Assembly (NCBI RefSeq): GCF_021397715.1
Contig: NZ_CP090207.1
Span: 2,604,001 to 2,668,000, forward strand
DNA from: Pantoea agglomerans
Lineage (GTDB): Bacteria > Pseudomonadota > Gammaproteobacteria > Enterobacterales > Enterobacteriaceae
Direction of reading: 5' to 3'
Length of the DNA: 64,000 nt
A program made the position numbers and the translations under genes. A model generated the notes under the pieces. It was not told where the DNA came from. It worked only from the letters and a program-made list of their open reading frames with translations, and made no database searches. Shown here piece after piece: positions 1-6,741 of the stretch; position 1 is the stretch's first letter; every line of letters begins with the position of its first letter.

Positions 1-1571
1 TGGTATGCGGTGACGTGGGCTTTGGTAAAACCGAAGTGGCAATGCGCGCCGCGTTTTTGGCGGTTGAGAACAATAAGCAGGTGGCGGTGCTGGTGCCGAC
101 CACCCTGCTGGCGCAGCAGCACTACGATAATTTCCGCGATCGCTTCGCTAACTGGCCGGTGCGGATTGAAATGTTGTCGCGCTTTCGTACCGCCAAAGAG
201 CAGGCCCAGGTGCTGGAGCAGGCCAGCGAGGGCAAGATCGATATTCTGATCGGTACCCATAAGCTGCTGATGAGCGATCTCAAATGGCGCGATCTCGGCC
301 TGCTGATCGTCGATGAGGAGCACCGCTTTGGCGTGCGTCACAAAGAGCGGATTAAAGCGATGCGGGCCGATGTCGATATCCTGACCCTGACCGCAACGCC
401 GATCCCGCGGACCCTGAATATGGCGATGAGCGGCATGCGCGATCTGTCGATCATTGCCACCCCGCCGGCGCGCCGTCTGGCGGTGAAGACCTTTGTGCGT
501 GAGTTTGACGATCTGGTGATTCGTGAGGCGATCCTGCGCGAAATATTGCGCGGCGGGCAGGTCTACTACCTCTATAACGACGTCGAAAATATCGAGAAAG
601 CGGCACAGCGCTTAACCGACCTGGTGCCGGAAGCGCGTGTCGCCATTGGTCACGGTCAGATGCGTGAACGCGACCTGGAACGGGTGATGAATGATTTCCA
701 TCATCAACGGTTTAACGTGCTGGTGTGTACCACCATCATTGAGACCGGCATCGATATTCCAACCGCCAATACCATCATCATTGAGCGTGCGGATCACTTC
801 GGTCTGGCGCAGTTGCATCAGCTACGGGGACGCGTCGGCCGATCGCATCATCAGGCCTACGCCTGGCTGCTGACGCCGCATCCTAAAGCGATGACGGCTG
901 ATGCGCAGAAGCGGCTGGAAGCGATCGCGTCGCTGGAAGATCTGGGTGCCGGTTTTGCGCTGGCGACGCACGATCTGGAGATTCGCGGTGCCGGCGAGCT
1001 GTTGGGTGAGGAACAGAGCGGCCAGATGGAGACGCTGGGCTTTTCGCTCTATATGGAGCTGCTGGAAAATGCGGTGGATGCCCTGAAAGAGGGTCGCGAG
1101 CCGTCGCTTGAAGATCTCACCAGCAACCAGACCGAAGTCGAGCTGCGGATGCCCGCCCTGCTGCCGGAAGAGTTTATTCCGGATGTCAGTACGCGCCTCT
1201 CCCTCTATAAACGCATCGCCAGCGCGGAGAGTGAGGATGAATTGCAGGAGCTGAAGGTAGAGATGATCGACCGCTTTGGCCTGCTGCCCGATCCGGCACG
1301 CAACCTGCTGGACGTGGCAATTTTGCGGCTTAAAGCGCGGGCGGTGGGCGTACGCAAGATTGAAGCCAGCGACAAAGGTGGCTATTTCGATTTTGCGCCA
1401 GATAACAGCGTTGATCCGACCTGGCTGATTGGCCTGCTGCAGAAAGATCCTAAACAGTGGAAGCTGGAAGGTCCGACGCGCTTACGCTTTACCCGTGAAC
1501 TGTCGGAAAGGAAAGTCCGCATGGAATGGGTGCAGGGATTCGTATCACAACTGGCTGAAAATCGGGCCTAG
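1..1571 (+). CDS. mfd: Transcription-repair coupling factor Mfd, C-terminal part (5' end outside window)
   Basis: Mfd is the ATP-driven DNA translocase that pushes stalled RNA polymerase off damaged templates and recruits UvrA. The window opens inside the gene, with the reading frame starting at base 3. The first residues visible are the Walker A motif (GDVGFGKTE), followed by the DEEH box (IVDEEHRFG), the motif III-type TATPIPRT segment, and the RecG-like helicase second lobe ending in HQLRGRVGRS. The tail is the C-terminal TRCF domain. 522 residues are present of the roughly 1150 usual for the family, and the stop is TAG at 1569-1571. A strong stem-loop follows. Identity is secure; only the N-terminal UvrB-like and RNAP-binding domains are out of sight. 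Confidence 0.97.
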   Translation, partial: VCGDVGFGKTEVAMRAAFLAVENNKQVAVLVPTTLLAQQHYDNFRDRFANWPVRIEMLSRFRTAKEQAQVLEQASEGKIDILIGTHKLLMSDLKWRDLGLLIVDEEHRFGVRHKERIKAMRADVDILTLTATPIPRTLNMAMSGMRDLSIIATPPARRLAVKTFVREFDDLVIREAILREILRGGQVYYLYNDVENIEKAAQRLTDLVPEARVAIGHGQMRERDLERVMNDFHHQRFNVLVCTTIIETGIDIPTANTIIIERADHFGLAQLHQLRGRVGRSHHQAYAWLLTPHPKAMTADAQKRLEAIASLEDLGAGFALATHDLEIRGAGELLGEEQSGQMETLGFSLYMELLENAVDALKEGREPSLEDLTSNQTEVELRMPALLPEEFIPDVSTRLSLYKRIASAESEDELQELKVEMIDRFGLLPDPARNLLDVAILRLKARAVGVRKIEASDKGGYFDFAPDNSVDPTWLIGLLQKDPKQWKLEGPTRLRFTRELSERKVRMEWVQGFVSQLAENRA

Positions 1572-1612
1572 CGCCCTTTCATTGCGGTGTTCGGCAAAGT
1601 GGAGTAAAAACA

Positions 1613-1644
1613 AAAAGGCGCATCTCAGGATGCGCCTTTTCTTT
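1613..1644 (+). terminator. Rho-independent terminator after mfd
   Basis: A perfect 12-bp stem (1613-1624 with 1629-1640), tetraloop TCAG, followed by a short T/C-rich stretch. A-rich sequence on the left side means it may also stop transcripts of ycfJ coming from the right. Confidence 0.8.
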
Positions 1645-1688
1645 ACTACTGTGCTGTGTGGCCGCTAATGCGGCAAAGCTTTGCCCAA

Positions 1689-2231
1689 TTACGCCTGGTC
1701 GCTATTAAGAATCAGCTGACCATTGCGGTCCAGTGGGATACGTGTGCCAGGGTCATTTTCCATGCGGATTTTGCCCTGCTGGTCGCCTATTTTATAGGTC
1801 ACGTCATATCCCAGCATTTTCTCTTGTTTATCATATACCGTTTTGCAGCGCTGCTCGGTTGTGGTGTAGGTATCACGGTTCTGCATACCGGCCTGGACCT
1901 GATTACCGGCATAACCACCGGCAACGGCACCTGCCACCGTCGCTACATCTTTACCGCGACCGCCACCAAACTGATGACCTAATACTCCACCCGCTACTGC
2001 ACCTAATACCGAGCCAGCCAGACGGTTTTCATCCTGTACCGCACGACGATGCGTCAGCGTCACATTACGACACTCCTGACGCGGCTGCTTAATGCTCTCT
2101 TTGATGGGCGTTGCAGCCAGCACCTGTGCGTATTGTGGACCGCGATCAAACACATTCATGCCTGCCACGGCGGCAACACCTAACGCCGCTGCCACACCAA
2201 TACCGATACCCGCTAACATTGATTTATTCAC
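1689..2231 (-). CDS. ycfJ: YcfJ-like glycine-zipper membrane protein
   Basis: A 180-residue protein with an N-terminal hydrophobic segment (about residues 5-25) and a central glycine-zipper stretch (about 70-110: SVLGAVAGGVLGHQFGG, then VAGAVAGGYAGNQ). This is the glycine zipper 2TM pattern seen in YcfJ and related envelope-stress proteins. The function is not established. The start chosen is GTG at 2229-2231, because a clear AGGAGG lies 8 bases upstream; an in-frame ATG four codons later (2217-2219) is poorer placed. In E. coli ycfJ sits close to ndh; here an island separates them. Confidence 0.9.
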   Translation of the reverse strand: MNKSMLAGIGIGVAAALGVAAVAGMNVFDRGPQYAQVLAATPIKESIKQPRQECRNVTLTHRRAVQDENRLAGSVLGAVAGGVLGHQFGGGRGKDVATVAGAVAGGYAGNQVQAGMQNRDTYTTTEQRCKTVYDKQEKMLGYDVTYKIGDQQGKIRMENDPGTRIPLDRNGQLILNSDQA

Positions 2232-2500
2232 AGGAAGTTCCTCCTGAAAGTGTTACCGCGCATTCCTGCCGCTGAAGCATCCTCTTCAACTGAGGCAGAT
2301 CGGCGTGCGCGACTCGCCGTGTTTCATGGGATTAAGTTTTACAGATGGACCGAAATTGCAACATCAGATAAATGGAGGAAAACGGTCACTCTGGCAACAG
2401 TGCCAGCTTTTAGGAGAGTTCCGAGGCGGAAAAAGCAGCAGCAATAACGGGTGAAAGAGAGGAGTCAGACCTGAAAAATCAGTGGGATAGCCGCTGCGCT

Positions 2501-2604
2501 AGCTGAAATTTAAGCGTGACGCCGCAGGGTGCTTGACGTTGCCTTAGTCAGGCTCCGTAACGGCACTTTACCGTAGCCCGTGTCACGCTTGCGGTAAATT
2601 AGCT
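2501..2604. repeat. Inverted repeat, possible structured RNA or small repeat element
   Basis: The left arm 2501-2520 pairs with the right arm 2582-2604: nine bases AAGCGTGAC/GTCACGCTT pair perfectly, then after a four-base bulge AATTT/AAATT and AGCT/AGCT continue the stem. Inside are smaller hairpins such as ACGG/CCGT near 2560-2573. No T-tract follows. It could be a small RNA or a miniature repeat; nothing in the sequence decides between them. Confidence 0.35.
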
Positions 2605-2640
2605 GAGAGTGGCGGGCAGCTACACTGTTTTGTGGTGAAC

Positions 2641-2679
2641 AGGATAAGCATTCCGGTTCCGTACCGTAATGCTTATCCT
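2641..2679 (-). terminator. Stem-loop after the ail-like gene, possible terminator
   Basis: A perfect 12-bp stem, 2641-2652 with 2668-2679, and a 15-base loop, located 10 bases past the stop codon of the ail-like gene. The minus-strand sequence after it has no T-run, so it may be a 3'-end stabiliser rather than an intrinsic terminator. Confidence 0.5.
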
Positions 2680-2688
2680 CTCGGCGAT

Positions 2689-3252
2689 TTAGAAACGGTA
2701 GCCAACGGCGATATTAAAGCCATTGATGGCGACATCATCGTTATATTTGACCCTGGTACCTTCATAGCCAACACTGATGGACAGTGCGCTTATCGGGTTA
2801 ACCACTACGCCTGCACCGTAAGCAAAGGAGGTTTTGCTTTCGTTATACTCTTCAGAGTATTGCGTCAGATAAGTGGTTTTATCTTCAACTTTGGTATGAG
2901 CCAGACCGATCAGACCATACAAGCTGACATAGTCATTGATACGATAGGCCGGACCCGCCATCAGTGAATAATATTTCAGCTCTGTTTTGCTGTCATACCC
3001 ACCAATTTCATTAAAATAATCATTACGCTCGGAATAGGTGTCATCGCCTTTCATGTAGCTGAATGACCCGATAACGCTTAATGGGGAATCCCATTCATAA
3101 CGATACTGAACATTCACCCCACGGATATTTTTAAAATCGTCCACCTTACTTTGCGCATAACCGACCGAGACGGTATGGTTATCCGCCAGCGCAGCGCTAC
3201 CGGTAAACAGGCCACCACAAAGTAATGCCATTAACGCAATTTTGCTTTTCAT
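2689..3252 (-). CDS. Ail/Lom/OmpX-family outer-membrane beta-barrel protein
   Basis: 187 residues with a signal peptide (residues 1-23, cleavage after ...GSAALA) and then eight amphipathic strands typical of the Ail/PagC/OmpX family. Examples are HTVSVGYAQSK, GVNVQYRYEWD, YYSLMAGPAYRIND and, at the end, FNIAVGYRF with the terminal phenylalanine recognised by the BAM machinery. Family members act in adhesion, serum resistance or envelope stability; which of these applies here cannot be read from sequence. The gene is monocistronic and lies in the island left of the CDI locus. An AAGGA lies upstream of the ATG, a little far (about 12 bases). Confidence 0.88.
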   Translation of the reverse strand: MKSKIALMALLCGGLFTGSAALADNHTVSVGYAQSKVDDFKNIRGVNVQYRYEWDSPLSVIGSFSYMKGDDTYSERNDYFNEIGGYDSKTELKYYSLMAGPAYRINDYVSLYGLIGLAHTKVEDKTTYLTQYSEEYNESKTSFAYGAGVVVNPISALSISVGYEGTRVKYNDDVAINGFNIAVGYRF

Positions 3253-3956
3253 TCCCGGATTATTCCTTTCAATAATTTAAAATTATTCCCCTGCGCTTCA
3301 CGCAGGACTTCGTTCCCTGAATCACCAATATCCGACGGAAAGAGAATGTCGACTATCCATCCGCCTATACCGGACAGGAATTTCTTAGCGCACGCCGCGA
3401 TTCGCTATCAGTGCGGAATCACCAGGTGCGCTGTTTAAGCACGTTAAGACTTCATGTACAAAAGACCGCTGCATTTTAAATTTTGTGACGCGACTACGCT
3501 TTTAAATTACTGGCATATGATATCAGTTGACAACCGCTAATTAATCAAAAAACCAGACCTTGAATCTGAACTCTATAGGCGATCTGCATTAATAAAATAT
3601 GAAGTTAGCTCTTTTCAACTCTCATATAATTCGTGCCATCATTAAATCAAAAGCCGACCAGCGCATCAAGACCGGATATCGGTAAAATAAGCATTTTGGG
3701 AATATTATTAATGCACTTCTTACCTGTCTATTTGATTCTCAGACACGTTCAGCTTACCGATTCATTTAAATGCCTTATCGCGCTAACAACAGCTTCTGCG
3801 TTTCAGTAACAGAGATGTGTAACCCCGCCTTCGCTTGCTGACAGATAATCTGACACTCTTGCTATAAAGCATGACTTCGATAGCCTGGTTATTTGTGCAG
3901 AAACGCCGGTGAACATATTTTATAAAGCCGGTTTCGTAGCGTTGCAGAGTTTTTAG

Positions 3957-4033
3957 TAGTCGCTGCTCAGCCACTGCTTCTGATTAACGAAACGCGGATC
4001 GGTCTCCACCAGACAGTGACTGTCGCTGGAGGG
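3957..4033 (-). pseudogene. Displaced 77-bp fragment of cdiA
   Basis: These 77 bases match 11018-11094 inside cdiA at 75 positions; the two differences are A/G after the first TCTG and C/T after CCACCAGA. The matching part of CdiA encodes residues around DSHYLVETDPRFVNQKQWLS. Orientation is the same as cdiA. On both sides similarity stops abruptly, so this is an isolated fragment, about 7 kb from its source, probably left by a rearrangement or loss of another cdiA-type gene. Confidence 0.85.
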
Positions 4034-4306
4034 TTTTCGCTGCCGGTCGCCTTCAGTAAGCCGCTGTATTTACCCGCAGGAAAATCCCTTCGTTACCGGT
4101 TTCGGCGGCGATACAGGCGTAATCCGGAAGACTGGCTCAAGGCGGGTTAACGCGGATTTACAGCATGAAAGGCTGCCTGCAACTGATATTCCAGATGGCG
4201 ACACGACGAAGGGATAAGCGAATTGCAGACCGGAAAAAAACAGTCCATTTTTCAGAGGTGCCTCGCAATTTATGTCTTAGCTATCAGCGAGTTCACCCGG
4301 AAGAAG

Positions 4307-4322
4307 GTGTATATTTGAACAG
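4307..4322 (+). promoter_or_regulatory. LexA-like box upstream of symE-like gene
   Basis: GTGTATATTTGAACAG fits the SOS box CTGT-N8-ACAG with one core mismatch (the first base) and an AT-rich centre beginning ATAT. E. coli symE is a LexA-repressed SOS gene, which makes a site 105 bases before this start codon plausible. A one-mismatch match can arise by chance. Confidence 0.4.
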
Positions 4323-4427
4323 GATAAAACAGGAAAGGAAGAGCATAACGAGAGATTATTAGCGCGGGCTGAAGGTGTCTCACCACCGACAGCCCGCTGA
4401 CCACAACCAACTATCAAGGAGTTGATT

Positions 4428-4658
4428 ATGGCTGAGACACATCATAAGCCAGGCACCACCACATCCACAACCGCCGCCAGCAGATCGCAGGCACATTATT
4501 ACAGAGTGGGGTACCGGCCTAACAGAGGCCAGCCGAGCCCGCTGCCACAGCTCACCATCAACGGCCGCTGGCTGGAAGCGCTGGGTTTTATGACCGGGCA
4601 GAAGATTGAGGTGATCACCGGGCCAGGACAGCTGATTATCCGGCTGGCTGAAGAGTGA
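4428..4658 (+). CDS. SymE-like type I toxin-family protein
   Basis: 76 residues. The C-terminal half (about residues 30-75: LTINGRWLEALGFMTGQKIEV...GQLIIR) matches the core of SymE, an SOS-induced E. coli protein with an AbrB-like fold that binds nucleic acid and is silenced by the antisense RNA SymR. The N-terminal part is Ser/Thr/Ala-rich and not conserved, and the long C-terminal tail of E. coli SymE is missing. Start ATG 4428 has AAGGA seven bases upstream. A hairpin (AGCGGGCTG-type arms near 4361-4369 and 4389-4397) lies in the leader. SymR itself could not be identified. SymE-like genes often lie close to CDI and Rhs loci. Confidence 0.78.
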   Translation: MAETHHKPGTTTSTTAASRSQAHYYRVGYRPNRGQPSPLPQLTINGRWLEALGFMTGQKIEVITGPGQLIIRLAEE

Positions 4659-4673
4659 TCGGCAGGTAAAAAT

Positions 4674-4700
4674 ATCCCGGCCTGATTGGGCCGGGATCGC
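4674..4700 (+). terminator. Stem-loop between convergent symE-like gene and orphan immunity gene
   Basis: Nine perfect pairs, 4674-4682 with 4689-4697, six-base loop, sitting between two convergent genes. Only a weak T-stretch follows on plus, so terminator function is moderate. Confidence 0.5.
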
Positions 4701-4703
4701 TGT

Positions 4704-4967
4704 TTACTGCGGATCGGATGGGGGAGATTTTCGGGCTTTACGTTCATCTATTTTGGCGAAGATCCATGATCTTATGGCAGCCGCTGTTCCTGCTATAGTA
4801 CTAGCAACCAAAATGTGTTTGATATCTGATTGTTCAATATGCACGTTATGGTTAATGATAAGTTTTACAGTTACCAAGGCTAGAGAAAAAAATATTAAAC
4901 AGCAGAAAACCATATATGCAACACTCAGAAATAATAAACCTATAGTAGGACTATTTTTTCTTTTCAT
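4704..4967 (-). CDS. Putative orphan CDI immunity protein, two-helix membrane protein
   Basis: 87 residues, AT-rich, with two predicted membrane helices (about 9-34, GLLFLSVAYMVFCCLIFFSLALV, and about 50-68, HILVASTIAGTAAAIRSWI) and a basic C-terminus. The ATG at 4965-4967 overlaps the end of the orphan toxin frame by 17 bases and is preceded by a GGATGGG-type ribosome-binding site. Position directly after a VENN-type toxin tail is the standard place for cdiI. A membrane-embedded immunity protein suits a toxin that acts on the inner membrane. No family was recognised; the role is inferred from context. Confidence 0.65.
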   Translation of the reverse strand: MKRKNSPTIGLLFLSVAYMVFCCLIFFSLALVTVKLIINHNVHIEQSDIKHILVASTIAGTAAAIRSWIFAKIDERKARKSPPSDPQ

Positions 4968-6186
4968 TTATCCCATCCTTTACAGCGTTACCAATAAACT
5001 CTCCTCCTATCGAACCGATTATATCGCCAACAGGAGCTGAGCCTGTACCTAAAACAGGGTCAAATAAAGGTGGCGCAATAAGGCCAACTGCTGTACCAAA
5101 TGCCCAGCCAGCTCCTGCGCCAGTTAAAGCACCTTTATCAGGCCCATCAGTAAATAGGGTTCCACCCGCCGCGATACCAGCATTTGCCCACACGCCCCGC
5201 CCCGGTGCCAGCGCACCAGTCACAGCCGCAGAAGCGCTTCCCCAGTAATCCCATGTTTTCTGCTGATTTTCAGGCAAGCTCTGATTCTTCTCACTGTTTA
5301 TATCAAACCACTGGTAAGTTCCATTCGCTATTTCAGCGATGGTTGCACCTGCCACAACTTTACCCACCGAGGCCGCCGGACCTAAATAAGCCGCCCCTGC
5401 TATCAACACACCATCTTTATATCCATTCACGATGACTTTGGTGATATTAGCGCCTTCCGGTAAGTCTCCCTTCGCCAGTTTGTCCAGACCCGCCTGTTTC
5501 TGCTCCGGCGTCAGACCATTAGCTTCCGCATACTGGTTCCAGGATTTTACTGCCGCACCGTAGCTGTTCATCCCCGTACCAAAGCTCAGCGCATTATTCT
5601 CAACCGCGTTCTTACCCGCCTGCGCACCCGCCACAACATCCGCCGTGCTGTCTCCGGCCACGCCGCCCGCAAGGCCCGCCGCCAGCGTCCCCAGCGCGCT
5701 GATGGTCTGCCGCTGCTCCTCACTCAGGTCTTCGCGCTTAACTCCCGGATACATCTGCTGCGCGATGTACTCGCCCATCGCCGCACCCGAGGCACCCGCA
5801 AGTGCAGGATTACCCGACGCGTATGACGTCACCGCGCCTACCACCGCGTGCGCAATCAGGTTTGCCTGAACGTTCACCACCTCTTTGCCGTCCGGGCCTT
5901 TTGTGGTCGTCAGCGTATGTATCTGCTCCGCCAGATAAGGTGCGGCCGCCCCGCTCACCGCCTGGGCAATGTTGCCCCCCGCCAGCCCCTGAATCGCTGC
6001 CGTCGCCGCCTGGATACCCTGCTGCACCGGCCCGCCGGTTCCCATTCCGCCAGCCAGCATCTCCCGGTTGTACAGCGTCTGATAGACCTGTCCGGTGATG
6101 TCGGCCACGGACGGCTCCTGACCCGGGTTCGCTTTCCGCCACTGCGCCTCGGCGTCCTTCTTCTGGTCCGGTGAGATGTTCTTCAT
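4951..6186 (-). CDS. Orphan CdiA C-terminal module (pretoxin-VENN plus alternative toxin), no own start
   Basis: The open frame continues upstream to about 6349 and starts resembling CdiA at 6306 (IFDKEKEQ...AAQLLAEIGSQAGDIARTQGEIA), where a stop codon and a hairpin precede it; the ATG at 6184-6186 is internal and weakly placed. From about residue 95 to VENN the protein is almost the same as CdiA (91 of 97 residues). After VENN (5593-5604) come 217 residues unrelated to the CdiA tail: a Lys/Asn/Gln-rich linker and then long Gly/Ala-rich hydrophobic stretches (VLIAGAAYLGPAASVGKVVAG; GAGAGWAFGTAVGLIAPPLFD; GDIIGSIGGEFIGNAV). This looks like a pore-forming or membrane-depolarising toxin. Such orphan cdiA-CT modules are known downstream of cdiA genes and are thought to be silent until recombined in. 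Confidence 0.75.
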   Translation of the reverse strand: MKNISPDQKKDAEAQWRKANPGQEPSVADITGQVYQTLYNREMLAGGMGTGGPVQQGIQAATAAIQGLAGGNIAQAVSGAAAPYLAEQIHTLTTTKGPDGKEVVNVQANLIAHAVVGAVTSYASGNPALAGASGAAMGEYIAQQMYPGVKREDLSEEQRQTISALGTLAAGLAGGVAGDSTADVVAGAQAGKNAVENNALSFGTGMNSYGAAVKSWNQYAEANGLTPEQKQAGLDKLAKGDLPEGANITKVIVNGYKDGVLIAGAAYLGPAASVGKVVAGATIAEIANGTYQWFDINSEKNQSLPENQQKTWDYWGSASAAVTGALAPGRGVWANAGIAAGGTLFTDGPDKGALTGAGAGWAFGTAVGLIAPPLFDPVLGTGSAPVGDIIGSIGGEFIGNAVKDGINEKKK

Positions 6187-6318
6187 CTTCTCCGTGGCCG
6201 CTCTGGTAGCCGCTATCTCACCCTGCGTCCGCGCAATATCCCCCGCCTGGCTGCCGATTTCCGCCAGCAGCTGCGCCGCCTTCAGCCGGTTCTGCTCCTT
6301 CTCTTTATCAAAGATAAC

Positions 6319-6345
6319 TCCCAGCCGGGTGGCTGGGATTAATTT
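6319..6345 (+). terminator. Stem-loop between cdiI and orphan module
   Basis: Eight perfect pairs, 6319-6326 with 6331-6338, GGGT loop. On plus it is followed by TTAATTTTT, on minus by GTTATCTTT. It separates cdiI from the orphan module (both minus), but the better T-run is on the plus strand, where no gene is seen. Confidence 0.5.
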
Positions 6346-6358
6346 TTCGGATTATCTT

Positions 6359-6736
6359 TTATTTAGATCTTATTCCCAAACGGAACATTTCTGTTGGAAA
6401 TAAAGGTTGCAGTATGATTTCATTATTAAAAATAAATAATCTCGGTGATAAGGCTGTAACATCATAAATATTTTCAGCAATCAAACTCAAGTTTGACCTG
6501 AAAATAGGAATGCTGGCATCATCTACAAGAACGAATACATCCGCATTTTTCATGCAATCTATATTCAATAAATCATCAATATTTTCATAATCAGAATATT
6601 CAATTTCCGGCCATGAAACACCCCCACTTACAAAAGGATATTTATTTAAAATATCAATAGCTTCTTTCTTTTCTTGGCCTTCAACAATTCCGAAATCAGC
6701 ACTAAGCGCTTCTTGACACTCTTCAAATAAAGTCAT
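6359..6736 (-). CDS. cdiI: CdiI immunity protein for the main CdiA toxin
   Basis: 125 residues, acidic, soluble, without signal peptide, directly after cdiA (5 bases between the cdiA stop and this ATG) with GGTAGAGAAC as ribosome-binding region. Base composition is clearly more AT-rich than cdiA, typical of swapped CDI immunity genes. Position is the main evidence: cdiI follows cdiA in all cdiBAI loci and its product neutralises only the matching toxin by direct binding in the cytoplasm. A soluble acidic partner suits a cytoplasm-acting nuclease-type toxin. Sequence family not recognised. Confidence 0.8.
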   Translation of the reverse strand: MTLFEECQEALSADFGIVEGQEKKEAIDILNKYPFVSGGVSWPEIEYSDYENIDDLLNIDCMKNADVFVLVDDASIPIFRSNLSLIAENIYDVTALSPRLFIFNNEIILQPLFPTEMFRLGIRSK

Positions 6737-6741
6737 GTTCT

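Larger units (their letters stand above)
2232..2688. other. Gene-poor stretch between ycfJ and the ail-like gene
   Basis: No convincing coding sequence. It contains the ycfJ ribosome-binding site, a long-range inverted repeat (2501-2520 with 2582-2604) and, next to the ail-like gene, a 12-bp stem-loop. E. coli has bhsA and comR in this neighbourhood; neither is present here. Confidence 0.6.
3253..4427. other. 1.2 kb gene-poor, partly AT-rich stretch with remnants
   Basis: No credible full gene. It holds the upstream region of the ail-like gene (AT-rich, about 3253-3780), a 77-bp scrap of cdiA at 3957-4033, and the leader of the symE-like gene with a LexA-like box. Composition shifts from AT-rich to GC-rich near 3960, in keeping with patchwork origin. 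Short open frames here (for example 63 codons at 3783-3974 minus) have no recognisable product. Confidence 0.6.

Noticed and set aside
2250-2447. 65-codon frame on plus after ycfJ
   Set aside because: Composition not protein-like, no convincing start signal.
3783-3974. 63-codon frame on minus near the cdiA scrap
   Set aside because: No ribosome-binding site, no recognisable product, and its 5' end runs into the cdiA fragment in a different frame.
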